A stretch of DNA of 64,000 bases from positions 20,836,693 to 20,900,692 of the forward strand of contig ML681996.1 of assembly GCA_007922195.1 (NCBI GenBank), written 5' to 3'. The stretch's first letter is position 1; every line of letters starts with the position of its first letter. A model generated the notes under the pieces. The model ran no database searches. It was given only the letters and a program-made list of their open reading frames with translations, and was not told where the DNA came from. Both the position numbers and the translations under genes were made by a program. Below, one piece after another: positions 55,106 through 64,000 of this stretch. This stretch comes from Podocnemis expansa (taxonomy: Eukaryota; Chordata; Testudines; Podocnemididae).

Positions 55106-55604
55106 ACAGATCATAGAATCATAGGGTTGGAAGGGACCCCATGAGGTCATCTAGTCNNNNNNNNNNNNNNNNNNNNNNNNNNNNNNNNNNNNNNNNNNNN
55201 NNNNNNNNNNNNNNNNNNNNNNNNNNNNNNNNNNNNNNNNNNNNNNNNNNNNNNNNNNNNNNNNNNNNNNNNNNNNNNNNNNNNNNNNNNNNNNNNNNNN
55301 NNNNNNNNNNNNNNNNNNNNNNNNNNNNNNNNNNNNNNNNNNNNNNNNNNNNNNNNNNNNNNNNNNNNNNNNNNNNNNNNNNNNNNNNNNNNNNNNNNNN
55401 NNNNNNNNNNNNNNNNNNNNNNNNNNNNNNNNNNNNNNNNNNNNNNNNNNNNNNNNNNNNNNNNNNNNNNNNNNNNNNNNNNNNNNNNNNNNNNNNNNNN
55501 NNNNNNNNNNNNNNNNNNNNNNNNNNNNNNNNNNNNNNNNNNNNNNNNNNNNNNNNCTTGGTGAATCCATGCTGACTGTTCCTGATTACTCTATTTTCCT
55601 CCAC
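55106..55604 (-). mobile_element. CR1 insertion containing the 400-N gap
   Basis: The left side of the gap is the inverse of a CR1 3' end (GATCATAGAATCATAGGGTT, GGAAGGGACCCCATGAGGTC); the right side (55557-55604) is the inverse of CR1 RT coding (EENRVIRNSQHGFTK). Both agree with one minus-strand CR1, 5'-truncated, inserted in the gypsy integrase. A copy from those RT residues to the 3' end normally needs more than 1 kb, so either the CR1 is internally deleted or the gap is larger than 400. Confidence 0.85.
55157..55556. other. assembly gap, 400 N
   Basis: Exactly 400 undetermined bases, inside the CR1 insertion. Confidence 0.99.
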
Positions 55605-56217
55605 TTTCAAAAGTCATTTTCATCAGATTCTTTACTGTCTGTATAGACCTTTCCACCAGTCCGTTTGATTGGGAATAATTTGGAGTGGAGGTTTCATGAT
55701 GAAAATCCCAATCTGAAGGAAATTGCCTGAATTCTGCACTTGAAAATTGTGGCCTATTGTTGCTGAAGACCTCATCAGGAATTCCATGTCTGGAGAAAAT
55801 TCCTTTCATGCCAGTGATCACTGAATTACTATTAGTACCCTTCAGTGTGCAAATTTCTGGATATAAAGAGTAATAATCAGTGACTATTAAGTAATCCTTG
55901 GAATGCCAGGTAAATAAATCCACACCTACCTTCTCATAAAGTCTCTGTGGAGCAGGATGGGGTCTCAGTGTCTCTGCCTGTTGGCATGGCCTGTATTTCA
56001 AGCATGAAAAGCAGTTTTTTACCACATTGGTAATGTTGTGATTGATCCGTGGCCAATACATGGCCTCTCGTGCTTGTTCTTTGCACTTCTCAATTTCTAA
56101 GTGGCCTTCATGAATCTTCTGTAACATTTTTTTTCAGCTGCTCCGTGAAATTACAACTTTACCACCTTTGAAAATCACCCCATCTACCACAGTCAGTTCA
56201 TGTCTGCAGTTCCAATA
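55591..56217 (-). pseudogene. gypsy integrase zinc finger and core
   Basis: Inserts the DNA copy into the genome. HHCC finger: HEGHLEIEKCK supplies the His pair and CFSC the Cys pair. Core: GVDLFTW carries the first Asp; the second, usually in FSDNGPQF, reads FSNNRPQF, so the catalytic Asp is Asn; GLVERSIQTVK carries the Glu. The frame opens from 56127 with a stop just upstream. The 5' side is cut by the MITE, the 3' side by the CR1. Confidence 0.88.
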
Positions 56218-57224
56218 GGCTATGTCCACACAGAAGCGCTTGTTTCGAAACAAGCCATTTTGAAATAACGCCTTATTTTGAATGCCTTATTTCAAAATAA
56301 CAAAAAGCTATATCAAAATAAGGAAAAAAGCGGGAATCGAAATAGCATGTCCACACAGTGGACATGCTATTTTGAGATAGGAGAGGGGAGGGGTGGGGGG
56401 GCTTGGGCGGGGCCGGGGATGCCCCACCCCCCAGGATTACCTGCCGCCGCTCCTGCGGTGGGCAGGGGGGGTTCCCCACCACCCTCCACTGCTCCTGCCG
56501 GGAAGCCCCCCTGCCCTGGCAGGAGCAGGTGAGGGGCCATCGGGGAATCCTGGGGGTGGGGTGACCTCGTCCCTGCCCGTGGCAGGAGCGGGTGGGGGAG
56601 CACCAGGGAACCCTGGGGGCAGGGCACTCCCGGGCCTGGGGACAGCCCCAGTGGCGGGGTGAGCTGCCCCTGGAGTGGCCACCCCCTGGGGGCTGCAGCC
56701 TCCCAGACCAGGCTGCGGGGCCGGCAGCTCCCCCGCAGCCCAGGAAGGGGGCAGAGCCCTGGGGGTGCCCCAGCCAGCTTCCCCCCACTTCCCCTTGCTG
56801 GGGGCAGGGGGATGAAGGGGCTGAGGTATCCATTCCCCCCTGCTCCCAGCAAGGGGAAGCAGGGGGAAGCCTGCTGGGGAACCCTCTGATCCCCTGCACT
56901 CCACTCAGCACCCTGGCCAGGGTGCTGGGGGGGGACACCTTCTCCCCAGGGTGCCATGCACCCTGGGAGGAAGGTCCCTGTTATTTTGAAACAATCCTTG
57001 TTTCTAAATAACATTTCAAAATGGCATTATTTCAAAACAACTCATTTTGAAATAACCCTCCTTTCGAAAGCAAAGTGGTTTAAGCTGTGTCAAAAGGAGG
57101 GCTCTTGTTTTGAAACGAGGAGCTCCCTCCTTTCGAAACAAGAAAATGTCATGTGGACATAGGGACTTTTTATTTCGAAACAACCAGTGTTGTTTCAAAA
57201 TAAAAGCCCTGTGTGGACATACCT
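56218..57224. mobile_element. Harbinger-type MITE, TTCGAAA class, with GC core
   Basis: Termini GGCTATGTCCACAC and inverse (GTGTGGACATACC), with ATA flanking both sides (56215-56217; 57225-57227). About 150-bp AT-rich ends full of TTCGAAA words, and a 600-bp GC-rich core (56375-56985). Inserted in the gypsy coding region; taking out the element and one ATA leaves the reading frame aligned. The long open frames of the core are artefacts. Confidence 0.88.
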
Positions 57225-58605
57225 ATAGTCTCTTATACTTAGAGAGCAACTGCTTATTATTTCAGGCCATTCTTTAATTATCACCTCTTTGAGGAGTCCC
57301 AAGGATTCATCTTTCTCAGTCTCTTCTCTTATGCATTGCAGTCTTCTGTTAGTTATGGGATTTGCACTCACAATCATATCTACATAGGCTTGCACTTCTG
57401 TTTCCAGTGTCTTCTCGGGTACCATGGGTGCTACTGCTCTGGAAAGTGCATCTGCTGTGAACATAAATTTGCCTGGTGTGTAGGTCACCAAATAAATTGA
57501 ATTTCTGCTATTTGATCATCATTCTTTGAATCCTTAAGGTACAGTCATTTAGTGGTTTGTTAAATAGTACAATCAAGGGCTTGTGATGTGTTTCAACTTC
57601 CACTCTCTGTCCATAAATATACTGATTGAATCTCTCACAGGCAAACAAGATTCCTAAAAACTGCTTCTCAATCTGTGCATATCTAGCCTCTGCATCAGTC
57701 AGTGATTTGGATGCATATGCCACAGGTTGCCAGCAATCTTCATGTTTTTGTAAAATCACGACACCCAACCCCGACTGTGATGCATCCGCTGACATTTTAA
57801 TGGGCTTCTCTGGAGCAAAAAATTTCAATACTGGTTCCTGTATCAAGTCTTGTTTTAAACTTCTCCATGGTTCCTCCTGTGCAGCACCATTCATTTTTGT
57901 CCTGTAGGTGTTGTCTCAATGGTGCCACCTTGGCAGAAAGATTGGGTATGAATTTTCCAAGATAGCTAACCATTCCCAGGAACCGTTGGACATCTTTCTT
58001 TGAGTGGGGATGTGGCATCATTTCAATGGCTGAAATCTTCCTCTTATCCAGTTTTACACCTTCATGGGAAACAATATCCCCTATAAAAGTCAGTTCTCTA
58101 ACTCCTAACACACATTTCTCCTTATTTAGTTTGAGGTTTGTGGCTCTAGTTGCATCCAACACTTGCCGAAGCTGGTGATCATGCTCCTCTTTTGTAGAGC
58201 CCCGGATGATCATGTCATCCATGAAGGTGTCCACACCGCTAATATGTTCATAGATCATGTGTACAGTTTTGTGATAAACCTCTGGTGATGAAGCTATACT
58301 GAAGGGTAAGCATAAAATCTGTATCTTCCAAAAGGAGTATTAAATGTGCATAATTTCGAGCTTTCCTCTGTTAATTTTAGCTGCAAAAATCCAGAGGATG
58401 CATCCAATTTACTGAAATATTGTGCATTTACAAACTGAGCCATAATCTCTTCTCTAGTTGGTAGTTTGAAATGTTCTCTTTGTATAACTCTGTTGAGGTC
58501 TCTGGGATCTAAGCATATGCGTAGCTGGCCATTACTTTTTTGCACTATAACTAATGTGAGGGGAAAAATGCTATGTGATAGCATTTCTGAAACTAACCAG
58601 AGCAA
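57195..58605 (-). pseudogene. gypsy reverse transcriptase and RNase H
   Basis: RT from 58605: LRICLDPRDLNRVIQREHFK, YFSKLDASSGFLQLKL, FNTPFGRYRF. After a frameshift near 58280 follows VDTFMDDMII (the YMDD-type box with both Asp), FIGDIVSHEGV and FLGMVSYLGKFIPNL. RNase H (57894-57508): SADASQSGLGVVIL has the first Asp, AQIEKQFLGILFACERF the Glu, and ETHHKPL replaces the usual TDHKPL, losing an Asp. Then YTPGKFMFTADALSRA (tether). Frame changes near 58280, 57800-57890 and 57495. The N-terminal RT and protease are missing. Confidence 0.9.
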
Positions 58606-58609
58606 GCCA

Positions 58610-58920
58610 TTTTAATTGCCTTAGCCCAAGCGCAGCCATCCTAGTGACCTTGGCTTAAGCAAAAGCATTTTGATAATATTTAGCAATTTCAGCTGGTCAG
58701 CTAGAAAAGCAGGAACAACAGCTGAAATATCAGTCCAATGGTCTTTCCTGTTTTTCCTTGCCCTAAGCCCTATATGGTAGTATCGTATGAGCCCCTTTAA
58801 CCAGTAATATGTAGCTTTGAAGCATATTATTAGCCTTATTTGGAACCTTTGATGTAATCCTGTAAGTTGTTTGTGTGTGTGTATAAATAGCATAAAAAAT
58901 GGTCCCTAGGGGCTGGCTGC
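58610..58920 (-). other. block replacing gypsy protease
   Basis: Between gag and RT, where protease and the RT start should be, lie 300 bp without DTG-type motif. It includes a (TG)n stretch at 58872-58882. Either an internal deletion with filler or an unrelated insertion. Confidence 0.5.
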
Positions 58921-59693
58921 ACCCAGAAGCTCTTGTGCCTTTGGGATCTGTAGCAGTTTGCAAAATGATTAAGTTTCCCACTGTTATGACAGAGTTTCCC
59001 ATAGGCAAAACACTGTTTGGGAGCATGCCACAATCCACATTGGCCACAAGACTGTCTGGACTCAGTCTTCCTGATAGCAGGGGTTGGTTCCACATTGTGA
59101 TTTGAACCACTCTGGCTATGTGCTGTTTGTCTAAGTGCATGCACTGTCCCTTCTGGTGAATTCAGCTCTTTTACTTGTGTTTTTACCATTTCAGTGGCCC
59201 TACATATTTGAAGGGTTTCATTCAAAGAGATCTCTCGCACTCTGAGCAGTCTTTCTCTTAACCCATTGTCTGTAATGCCACAATTGAGTCTGTCTTTGAT
59301 CAGAGACTCTGCCAAGCCACCAAAGTTACAGCTTTTACTCAGTTTCCTTAATTCTGTAACATATTGGTCTATGGTGTTATCTGGTTTTTGCATGCATGTA
59401 AAAAATCTATGCCTCTCAAAAGTCACATTCATTTTTGGCAAGCAATATTCTTCCAACTTAGTCAGTATTGTGTTTAAATTCATGTTTTCACCATCTTGAA
59501 ATTCAAAGTTGTTATATACATCCACTGCCGCCTCCTCAACAACATGCAAAAATATAGATGATTTCTGGTTTTCACCTTTGTTCTGCGCTCCAATGACAGA
59601 CAAATACAACAGAAATCGTTGCTTAAACTTTAGCCAGTTTTCTGCAACATTACCAGTCATTTGGAGAGGTGAAGGAGCCTGTAAAACACCCAT
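58836..59693 (-). CDS. gypsy gag, 285 aa
   Basis: Open frame from the ATG at 59693. GNVAENWLKFKQRFLLYL, SSIFLHVVEEAAVDVYNNFE, NVTFERHRFFTCMQKP and IDQYVTELRKLSKSCNF are the conserved capsid region of mag/SURL-type gag; IKDRLNCGITDNGLRERLLR follows. Zinc-knuckle part: CGQCGLWHAPKQC is intact (CX2CX3HX4C), while the second finger has lost a Cys (CHNSGKLNHFANC, Ser in place of Cys). The last 40 residues run into non-gag sequence, so the natural end is lost. Role: particle structure and RNA binding. Confidence 0.88.
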   Translation of the reverse strand: MGVLQAPSPLQMTGNVAENWLKFKQRFLLYLSVIGAQNKGENQKSSIFLHVVEEAAVDVYNNFEFQDGENMNLNTILTKLEEYCLPKMNVTFERHRFFTCMQKPDNTIDQYVTELRKLSKSCNFGGLAESLIKDRLNCGITDNGLRERLLRVREISLNETLQICRATEMVKTQVKELNSPEGTVHALRQTAHSQSGSNHNVEPTPAIRKTESRQSCGQCGLWHAPKQCFAYGKLCHNSGKLNHFANCYRSQRHKSFWVQPAPRDHFLCYLYTHTNNLQDYIKGSK

Positions 59694-59833
59694 GTTTAGA
59701 GCTTACACTTACTTGCTGAAGGCTTTCTTTGTTTTCAGAGATCCCTGATGTTTTTCTGTTTTCAGGTGCAAATGCAGGAATTTTCCTCCAAGTCTTTTTA
59801 GTTTCCAAACTCATTCACCAACTTCTGAAACCA

Positions 59834-60037
59834 TGTAATGATCTGGAGGGTTCATTAAAGACAATACTGCTGAATGAGTAAGTAATAGAACTTTAATCAT
59901 ACCGACAGGTATCCAAATGTGTATCTGGGATCAGCCATGTTAGATCTTGTCTGGGGCATGTCTCCCAATTTACACAACACTGGCCCATGCTAGGGAGTGT
60001 CTCTAAATTCACAACCTTCTACAAGCATATCACTACA
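59834..60037 (-). repeat. gypsy 5' LTR
   Basis: 204 bp, same ends as the 3' LTR. On the minus strand it precedes gag. Directly inside it the minus strand reads TGGTTTCAGAAGTTGG, a TGG-type primer-binding-site candidate that I cannot assign to a tRNA. Confidence 0.92.
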
Positions 60038-60408
60038 CTGAGTGAAGTTTTTTGCAAATCAAAATGGAGTTGAGTCACATGGGCAAGTCCTAGTGGCTCG
60101 ACAGGTTTCTCCCTGGACCCACTATACCTGGGAGTTGCCTTAATGGGCCTTTAAGGAGACAATGGTTTGTAAACATCTTGCCTGGGAGCATCCCAGGATC
60201 CAGTAACTTGAAACACAAACAGAATAAACCAATTCCTAGCTTCTAATACAGATATGGCACCTTCATATAAACCATAGAATCATTCCTAGCCTATTACAAC
60301 ATTCCCATTGGTACCAAATATGGCATATCACATATCGACTATTACAAATACAAAATATTATTAATATGAAAAATAATAAGTGATTCTCTAAAGCCGGACA
60401 GTGTCACA

Positions 60409-61351
60409 CTGGCAGCACTGTTTCTGTGCTGCCTGGAGCTGTGGGATGCATCAGGAGTACTCCTAGGACCCAAGTCAAACCAGGAGTGCATGTACATATG
60501 AAAGCAAAACGGCTCACACCCTAGCCCCAGTTTAACTCAGGCTCAAATCTTTCAGCCTTATGGAGCCCAGCTCCCTGGACCTGAGCCCCAGGTTGGTACA
60601 AGTGCAGTGTGTATGTAAAAGGGACATGCTTTGAGAATACTTTGCACCCTTCATTCTCCTGGCTCAACCATCAACTACTCATCTGAATGCCTTTGTGCAT
60701 GTACATTCCACTGAATCAGAAAGGGAGGAAAAAGTGGTCACTACAATAGAAGAATATTATCAGTTTATGACTAATATTACTAGATTGTTACTCATAAATG
60801 TAATTGCTGCTGATGGTTATGTATTGTCTAATCTTTAATAAAGCTGAAGGATTTTCCTAAGGAAAAATATATACATCACTGTCATCTCTTCCTGTATGGT
60901 CCCAGGTTTTCATGTCTATAGCAAGAATATTTTGATTTCTAAAGACCCTCTGGCAAAGCTAATGTTGTAAGACTAAATATTTCACTAACCAAGAAAATAC
61001 ATTCTGCTATAATAATTTATAGTAAAGTAACAGAGGAGAATCAGAACAAAGTCAGCTGTTAGGAAAAAAAAAGATGTATTAGCTATGTGCTAATAGGTCC
61101 AAAAGATAAATAAGACTTAATTAGTTGGGTTTTCTTACTAGTTACAGCTGTAGAGTATCTTTATATTTATGACCAATGCTTTTACAGAGTAAATTAGTGC
61201 TAATAGCAAACTTTTCCCCTGTAGAGAAAAGTGGAGCTGAGCATATAGGTGATATACAAACTTACAATAATAGCAGTCATTAACCGTATATTGTATAAAC
61301 TTTTGTTTCCTTGTGCTGATAGATGTTCATATACTAACATCATGCAACTTA
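60409..61351. other. unique sequence with an old MITE
   Basis: 60500-60610 (CGGCTCACACCCTAGCCCCA, CCTGAGCCCCAGGTTGG) resembles the block at 48322-48560. The rest is AT-rich without a recognisable gene. Confidence 0.5.
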
Positions 61352-61654
61352 GGCTGTGTCCACGCAAACATGGTTAAATCAATTTAACTTAAATTGATTT
61401 AATAAAATCAATATAAAAATTGTTAAATCGATTTAAGTTGAATCGATTTAACAGGTCCACACCAGAAAAGCCCAAATCAAACTAGCATATCTGGACAGTG
61501 GGCTTGCTAGTTTGATTCAGGAGAGGGGCACCATGAGAGGTGTGGCAACATGGCCTTCTGGAGGGGCCATGTTCCCAGCCAATCCCATAAAAGCAGGAAC
61601 TGACTTCAGCTCCCTGTCCGTTCTATCTGGCAGGAGACAGCAGAACAGAAGGGT

Positions 61655-62898
61655 ATGGATGCTCCCCGGCTCCCATACCACCATTGGGCAGCGGCAAGGA
61701 CCTCTGCCAGCTTACAGGGTGCGACCCTGTATTGGGACACCCTTTTTCCGGACCCAAATGCCCCCGAGCCTGAGGCTGTGACCTTCACCCTGCTGGGCCT
61801 TTCAGCTACCTTAGTTCCCCTGCCCTCCTCTGTGCCCCGCCACATATGGGCACAGGAGACTAGCATGGACTGGTGGGAGTGGGTTGTGCTGGGAACCTGG
61901 AGTGATGCACAGTAGTGCAGGAATTTCTGCATGGGCAGGGAGACCTTCACCCACCTGGTCACAGAGCTCACCCTGGTCCTACACTGAAGGGACACAGTAA
62001 TGAGACCTGTCATCCCTGTGGACAAGAGAGTGGCCATTGCTCTATGGAAGATGGACACTCCCGAATCCCACAGGTCTGTGGCACACCTCTTTGGCATCGG
62101 GAGGTCCACAGTGGGTGAAGTGCTGCTCCAGGTTTCCAGCGCCATCAACATGGTCCTGCTGCCATGCCTCATCACCCCAAGAGCCCTGTGGGACACCATC
62201 AGCAGCATCGCCACCCTCAGCTTTCTGAACTGTGCAGCGATACTCCATGCCACCGACGTCCCTGTGTGAGCTCCAGACCACCATGTGGCTGAGTACCGCA
62301 ACCGGAATGGTTACCATTCTGACATCCTTCAGGGCCTTGTGGACCACCGTGGCATCCTTCTAAATTGGAACTCTGGGTGGCCAGGGAAGGCACATGATAC
62401 CAGGGTCCTACAGAACACCGTGCTGTACCGGGGCATGGAGGCGGGCACCTTGTCCCCCCCCCATAACATCACCATCAGGGAAGTGGAAGAACCCATCCTC
62501 ATTGTTGCCGATTCAGCATACCCGCTTCACCCGTGGCTCATGTGTCCCTACACGGGACCCCTGGATGCCGTCCGTGAGTTTTCAACCACAGCTTGAACTG
62601 CTGACACCAGGTGGTTGAGTGGGCATTTGACAGCCTGAAAGGCTGGTGGTGGTGCCTCCTCACACACCTCCACCTTGTGAAGCAAACCACCACGGAGGTC
62701 ATCAGTGTGTGCGTAGCACTGCATAAACTTTGCGAACTCCGGGACGAGACTATGGCAGCCATGTGGGAGGCAGAGGCTGAACTCATTGCTGGCCATTTTC
62801 AGCAGCTGGAACCCCTTGCCCCAAGAGAGCTGGCACCCGGGACAGCGACCATCGTTCGCGAGGCAGTGAAGGACCTTTTCCTTCGTGAGGTGATCTAA
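61655..62898 (+). pseudogene. Harbinger transposase
   Basis: DDE-type enzyme that cuts and joins element ends. One frame from MDAPRLPYHHW (61655) to about 62580, then a frameshift and a second frame to 62898. Motifs: SMDWWEWVVLGTW, GRETFTHL, PVDKRVAIALWKM, SVAHLFGIGRSTVGEV (HTH region), NCAAILHATDVPV, EYRNRNGYHSDILQGLVDHR, GWPGKAHDTRV, ILIVADSAYPLHPWLM, VVEWAFDSLKG, VISVCVALHKLCE. The first catalytic Asp (in IDGTH-type NCGGAIDGTH) is His here (CAT 62246-62248); the second (VADS, 62510-62512) and the Glu (VVEW, 62617-62619) remain. In-frame stops: TAG 61913-61915, TGA 61985-61987, TGA 62267-62269, and a TGA just after the frameshift. Not functional. Confidence 0.9.
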
Positions 62899-62994
62899 GG
62901 ACTATCTCCAGCATTAGACTTCCCCTTGCACATCTGCCTGCTCATGCCCCCCCACATCTTCCCTGACAACTCCCCACACCCCCTACCCTCATTC

Positions 62995-63000
62995 AATAAA
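62995..63000 (+). terminator. poly(A) signal of the transposase gene
   Basis: AATAAA about 97 bp after the transposase stop. Confidence 0.7.
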
Positions 63001-63032
63001 AGTAGCAACACAAAACATTCTCTGTCATGGAT

Positions 63033-63038
63033 TTTATT
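63033..63038 (-). terminator. poly(A) signal of the convergent gene
   Basis: TTTATT on the plus strand is AATAAA on the minus strand, 33 bp from the opposing signal, so the two transcripts end tail to tail. Confidence 0.65.
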
Positions 63039-63188
63039 AACACGGCAGGGAGGGAATGGGGGGGGTTGAGAGGGGTCTTGGGACCTGTGGGAAACTAGAG
63101 AAGCGGAGAGGTGGGACATTCAGGGTACTGAGGCACTGCTGGCACCCTGTCTGGCTCTGCTATGGCCTTCCACCTCTCCACCATGGGC

Positions 63189-63565
63189 CTAGGAGTGCCT
63201 TCGGTGGGGGGGGGGCTCCCCATGATGACCATCCTCAGGGGCAGGGCAGGGCTGGTAACTGGAGACGCAGCGGAGGCTGGTGGCAATGTTCTGCAAGGCC
63301 ATGCAGATTCCCGCCACTGCCTTGCTCTGGCGCTGCAGCACTGCGATGATGCAGCTGTTGGCATTGACGGCCTGCTGGAGCTGGCGAATGGCTGCATCCT
63401 GCCGCTCTGCCTGCAGCTGCCTCCCAGTCTGGGAATCCTCATGGGCCTCCTGGCCCAGCTGCAGGAGCCTCTGGAGGAGCTCATGCTGGCTCATGCGTGC
63501 CCTCCTCGCACAGCTGCGGGTGGCTGCAGGGCTTCTGGCGGAGCAAGGACTGGTGGCTGCCTGTG
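63189..63565 (-). pseudogene. Harbinger second protein, 3' exon
   Basis: A textbook 3' splice acceptor on the minus strand (TCTAACCCTCCTCCCTATAG, AG at 63566-63567) precedes an open exon. It codes for RRARMSQHELLQRLLQLG, then a long amphipathic helix (LQAERQDAAIRQLQQAV, VLQRQSKAVAGICMAL) and a proline-rich end (PCPAPEDGHHGEPPP). In Harbinger elements the second gene encodes a Myb/SANT-like DNA-binding partner with a helical C-terminus; the SANT part would lie in an upstream exon (63650-64000 or beyond), which I could not recognise. Similar exon at 43200-43602. Confidence 0.6.
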
Positions 63566-63599
63566 CTATAGGGAGGAGGGTTAGAGAGCAGTTGGTTGG

Positions 63600-64000
63600 T
63601 GCCAGTCGGTGTCCCCAAGCCATGCATCACTGCCTTTCACTGTCCTGCGGCTGTACCCTGACTGCCTCTCCACCTCCTGAGCTATGCCCTGTAGATTTGA
63701 GAACCAGGGGCATGGCAGGTTTGACGGGGCAGATGCAGGACCTCACAGTGCCAGCATGGGCAGACAGCCTGGTGCCTGGGCCTCTGTGGTGGCTCTCTCC
63801 CAGGGCCGTGGGCCCACACTGCAGGCTGCACACAGCATGCCCCTTGCTATTGCCCTTGTGTTCCTTGTGGCTCCCACTGGTGGGTGGGTCCCCCACCACA
63901 TGGTCCTTGGCACCAGCTTCCTCAAAGGGGGTCTGTCAGCCCCCGGGTCCCTGCCTCCCTAGATTCTTGCTGCTGTGGCCAGGCCTAACCCTGCTGACAG
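63600..64000 (-). other. probable intron or upstream exon of the second gene
   Basis: GC-rich, with several open frames but no SANT motif seen. GGCATAGCTCAGGAGGTGGA on the minus strand near 63690 could be coding (AQEVE). Continues beyond the window. Confidence 0.35.

Larger units (their letters stand above)
54134..60037 (-). mobile_element. Ty3/gypsy retrotransposon, mag/SURL-like, nested
   Basis: Complete outline: two 203-204-bp LTRs starting TG and ending CA, a 5-bp duplication CTGAG (54129-54133, 60038-60042), a purine-rich tract next to the left LTR (inverse CCTCCCCCCTAAGG, 54338-54351), a TGG-starting primer-site candidate beside the right LTR (inverse of 59822-59833), gag and pol on the minus strand. 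A Harbinger MITE and a CR1 with a gap are inserted. Protease and the RT N-terminus are missing, as a short block (58610-58920) replaces them. All enzymes are damaged. Confidence 0.92.
53634..60408 (-). mobile_element. ERV-type LTR interrupted by a gypsy element
   Basis: The two outer pieces, 60043-60408 and 53634-54128, join across the gypsy duplication to an LTR-like unit of about 860 bp that begins TGTGACACTG and ends in CA near 53634 on the minus strand. An AATAAA signal (inverse TTTATTGC at 53684) lies near the 3' end. No retroviral gene is attached, so it looks like a solo LTR. Only the outline is described; matching target duplication not found. Confidence 0.6.
61352..64000 (+). mobile_element. 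PIF/Harbinger element, autonomous type, right end outside
   Basis: Left terminus GGCTGTGTCCACGC preceded by TTA (61349-61351), the Harbinger target site. About 100 bp of TTAAATCGATTTAA-type subterminal repeats follow. It carries a transposase (plus strand, 61655-62898) and a convergent second gene (minus strand, from beyond the window to 63189), the two-gene layout of Harbinger elements. The GC-rich coding part contrasts with the AT-rich flank. The right terminus must lie beyond 64000. Confidence 0.88.

Noticed and set aside
56273..57014. Open frames of 155-221 codons
   Set aside because: GC-rich core of the MITE; proline/glycine/alanine-rich translation on both strands.

Overview
The window looks like vertebrate, most likely turtle, non-coding DNA packed with nested transposable elements. 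I found no exon of a host gene, no rRNA or tRNA gene, and no CRISPR array. The turtle call rests on several CR1 LINE copies with ATTCTATG-type 3' tails, a cryptodiran-type foldback/SINE family (head like GGGTAGCYGTGTTAGTCTAG, arms like CAAGGAGTCCTGTGGCAC), two DIRS-type tyrosine-recombinase elements, a mag/SURL-like Ty3/gypsy element, and many Harbinger- and hAT-type elements. A softshell turtle is a guess, not a demonstration.

Layout. 1-24 kb is a Harbinger-type MITE next to a CR1, then AT-rich unique sequence with scattered foldback retroelements, MITEs and a tRNA-CR1 chimeric SINE. 24.3-37 kb holds two DIRS-type elements in the same (minus) orientation with an LTR-like block between them. 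The right one (31.25-37.0 kb) keeps gag, RT/RNase H and a tyrosine recombinase with its catalytic residues. The left one (24.3-30.6 kb) keeps termini and gag, but its RT/RNase H/recombinase region is replaced by about 2.9 kb that I cannot identify. 37-54 kb is a mosaic of hAT elements (three with good 8-bp target duplications), CR1 copies, MITEs and foldbacks. 53.6-60.4 kb is a Russian doll: an ERV-type LTR interrupted by a gypsy element (5-bp duplication CTGAG), itself interrupted by a Harbinger MITE and by a CR1 that contains a 400-N gap. 61.35 kb to the window end is a PIF/Harbinger element with a decayed transposase converging on a Myb-partner-type gene.

How the parts relate. The Harbinger element at 61.35 kb is the likely autonomous relative of the MITE at 9.48 kb, and the other MITEs share its GGCTATGTCYACAC-type termini. 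CR1 is the probable driver of the tRNA-CR1 SINE. The foldback family carries hammerhead-ribozyme-like motifs in its arms, as Penelope-like elements do, and several copies have 8-14 bp target duplications; it is the most interesting item here. All autonomous coding regions show stops, frameshifts or lost catalytic residues except the DIRS gag frame and the gypsy gag frame, which are open.
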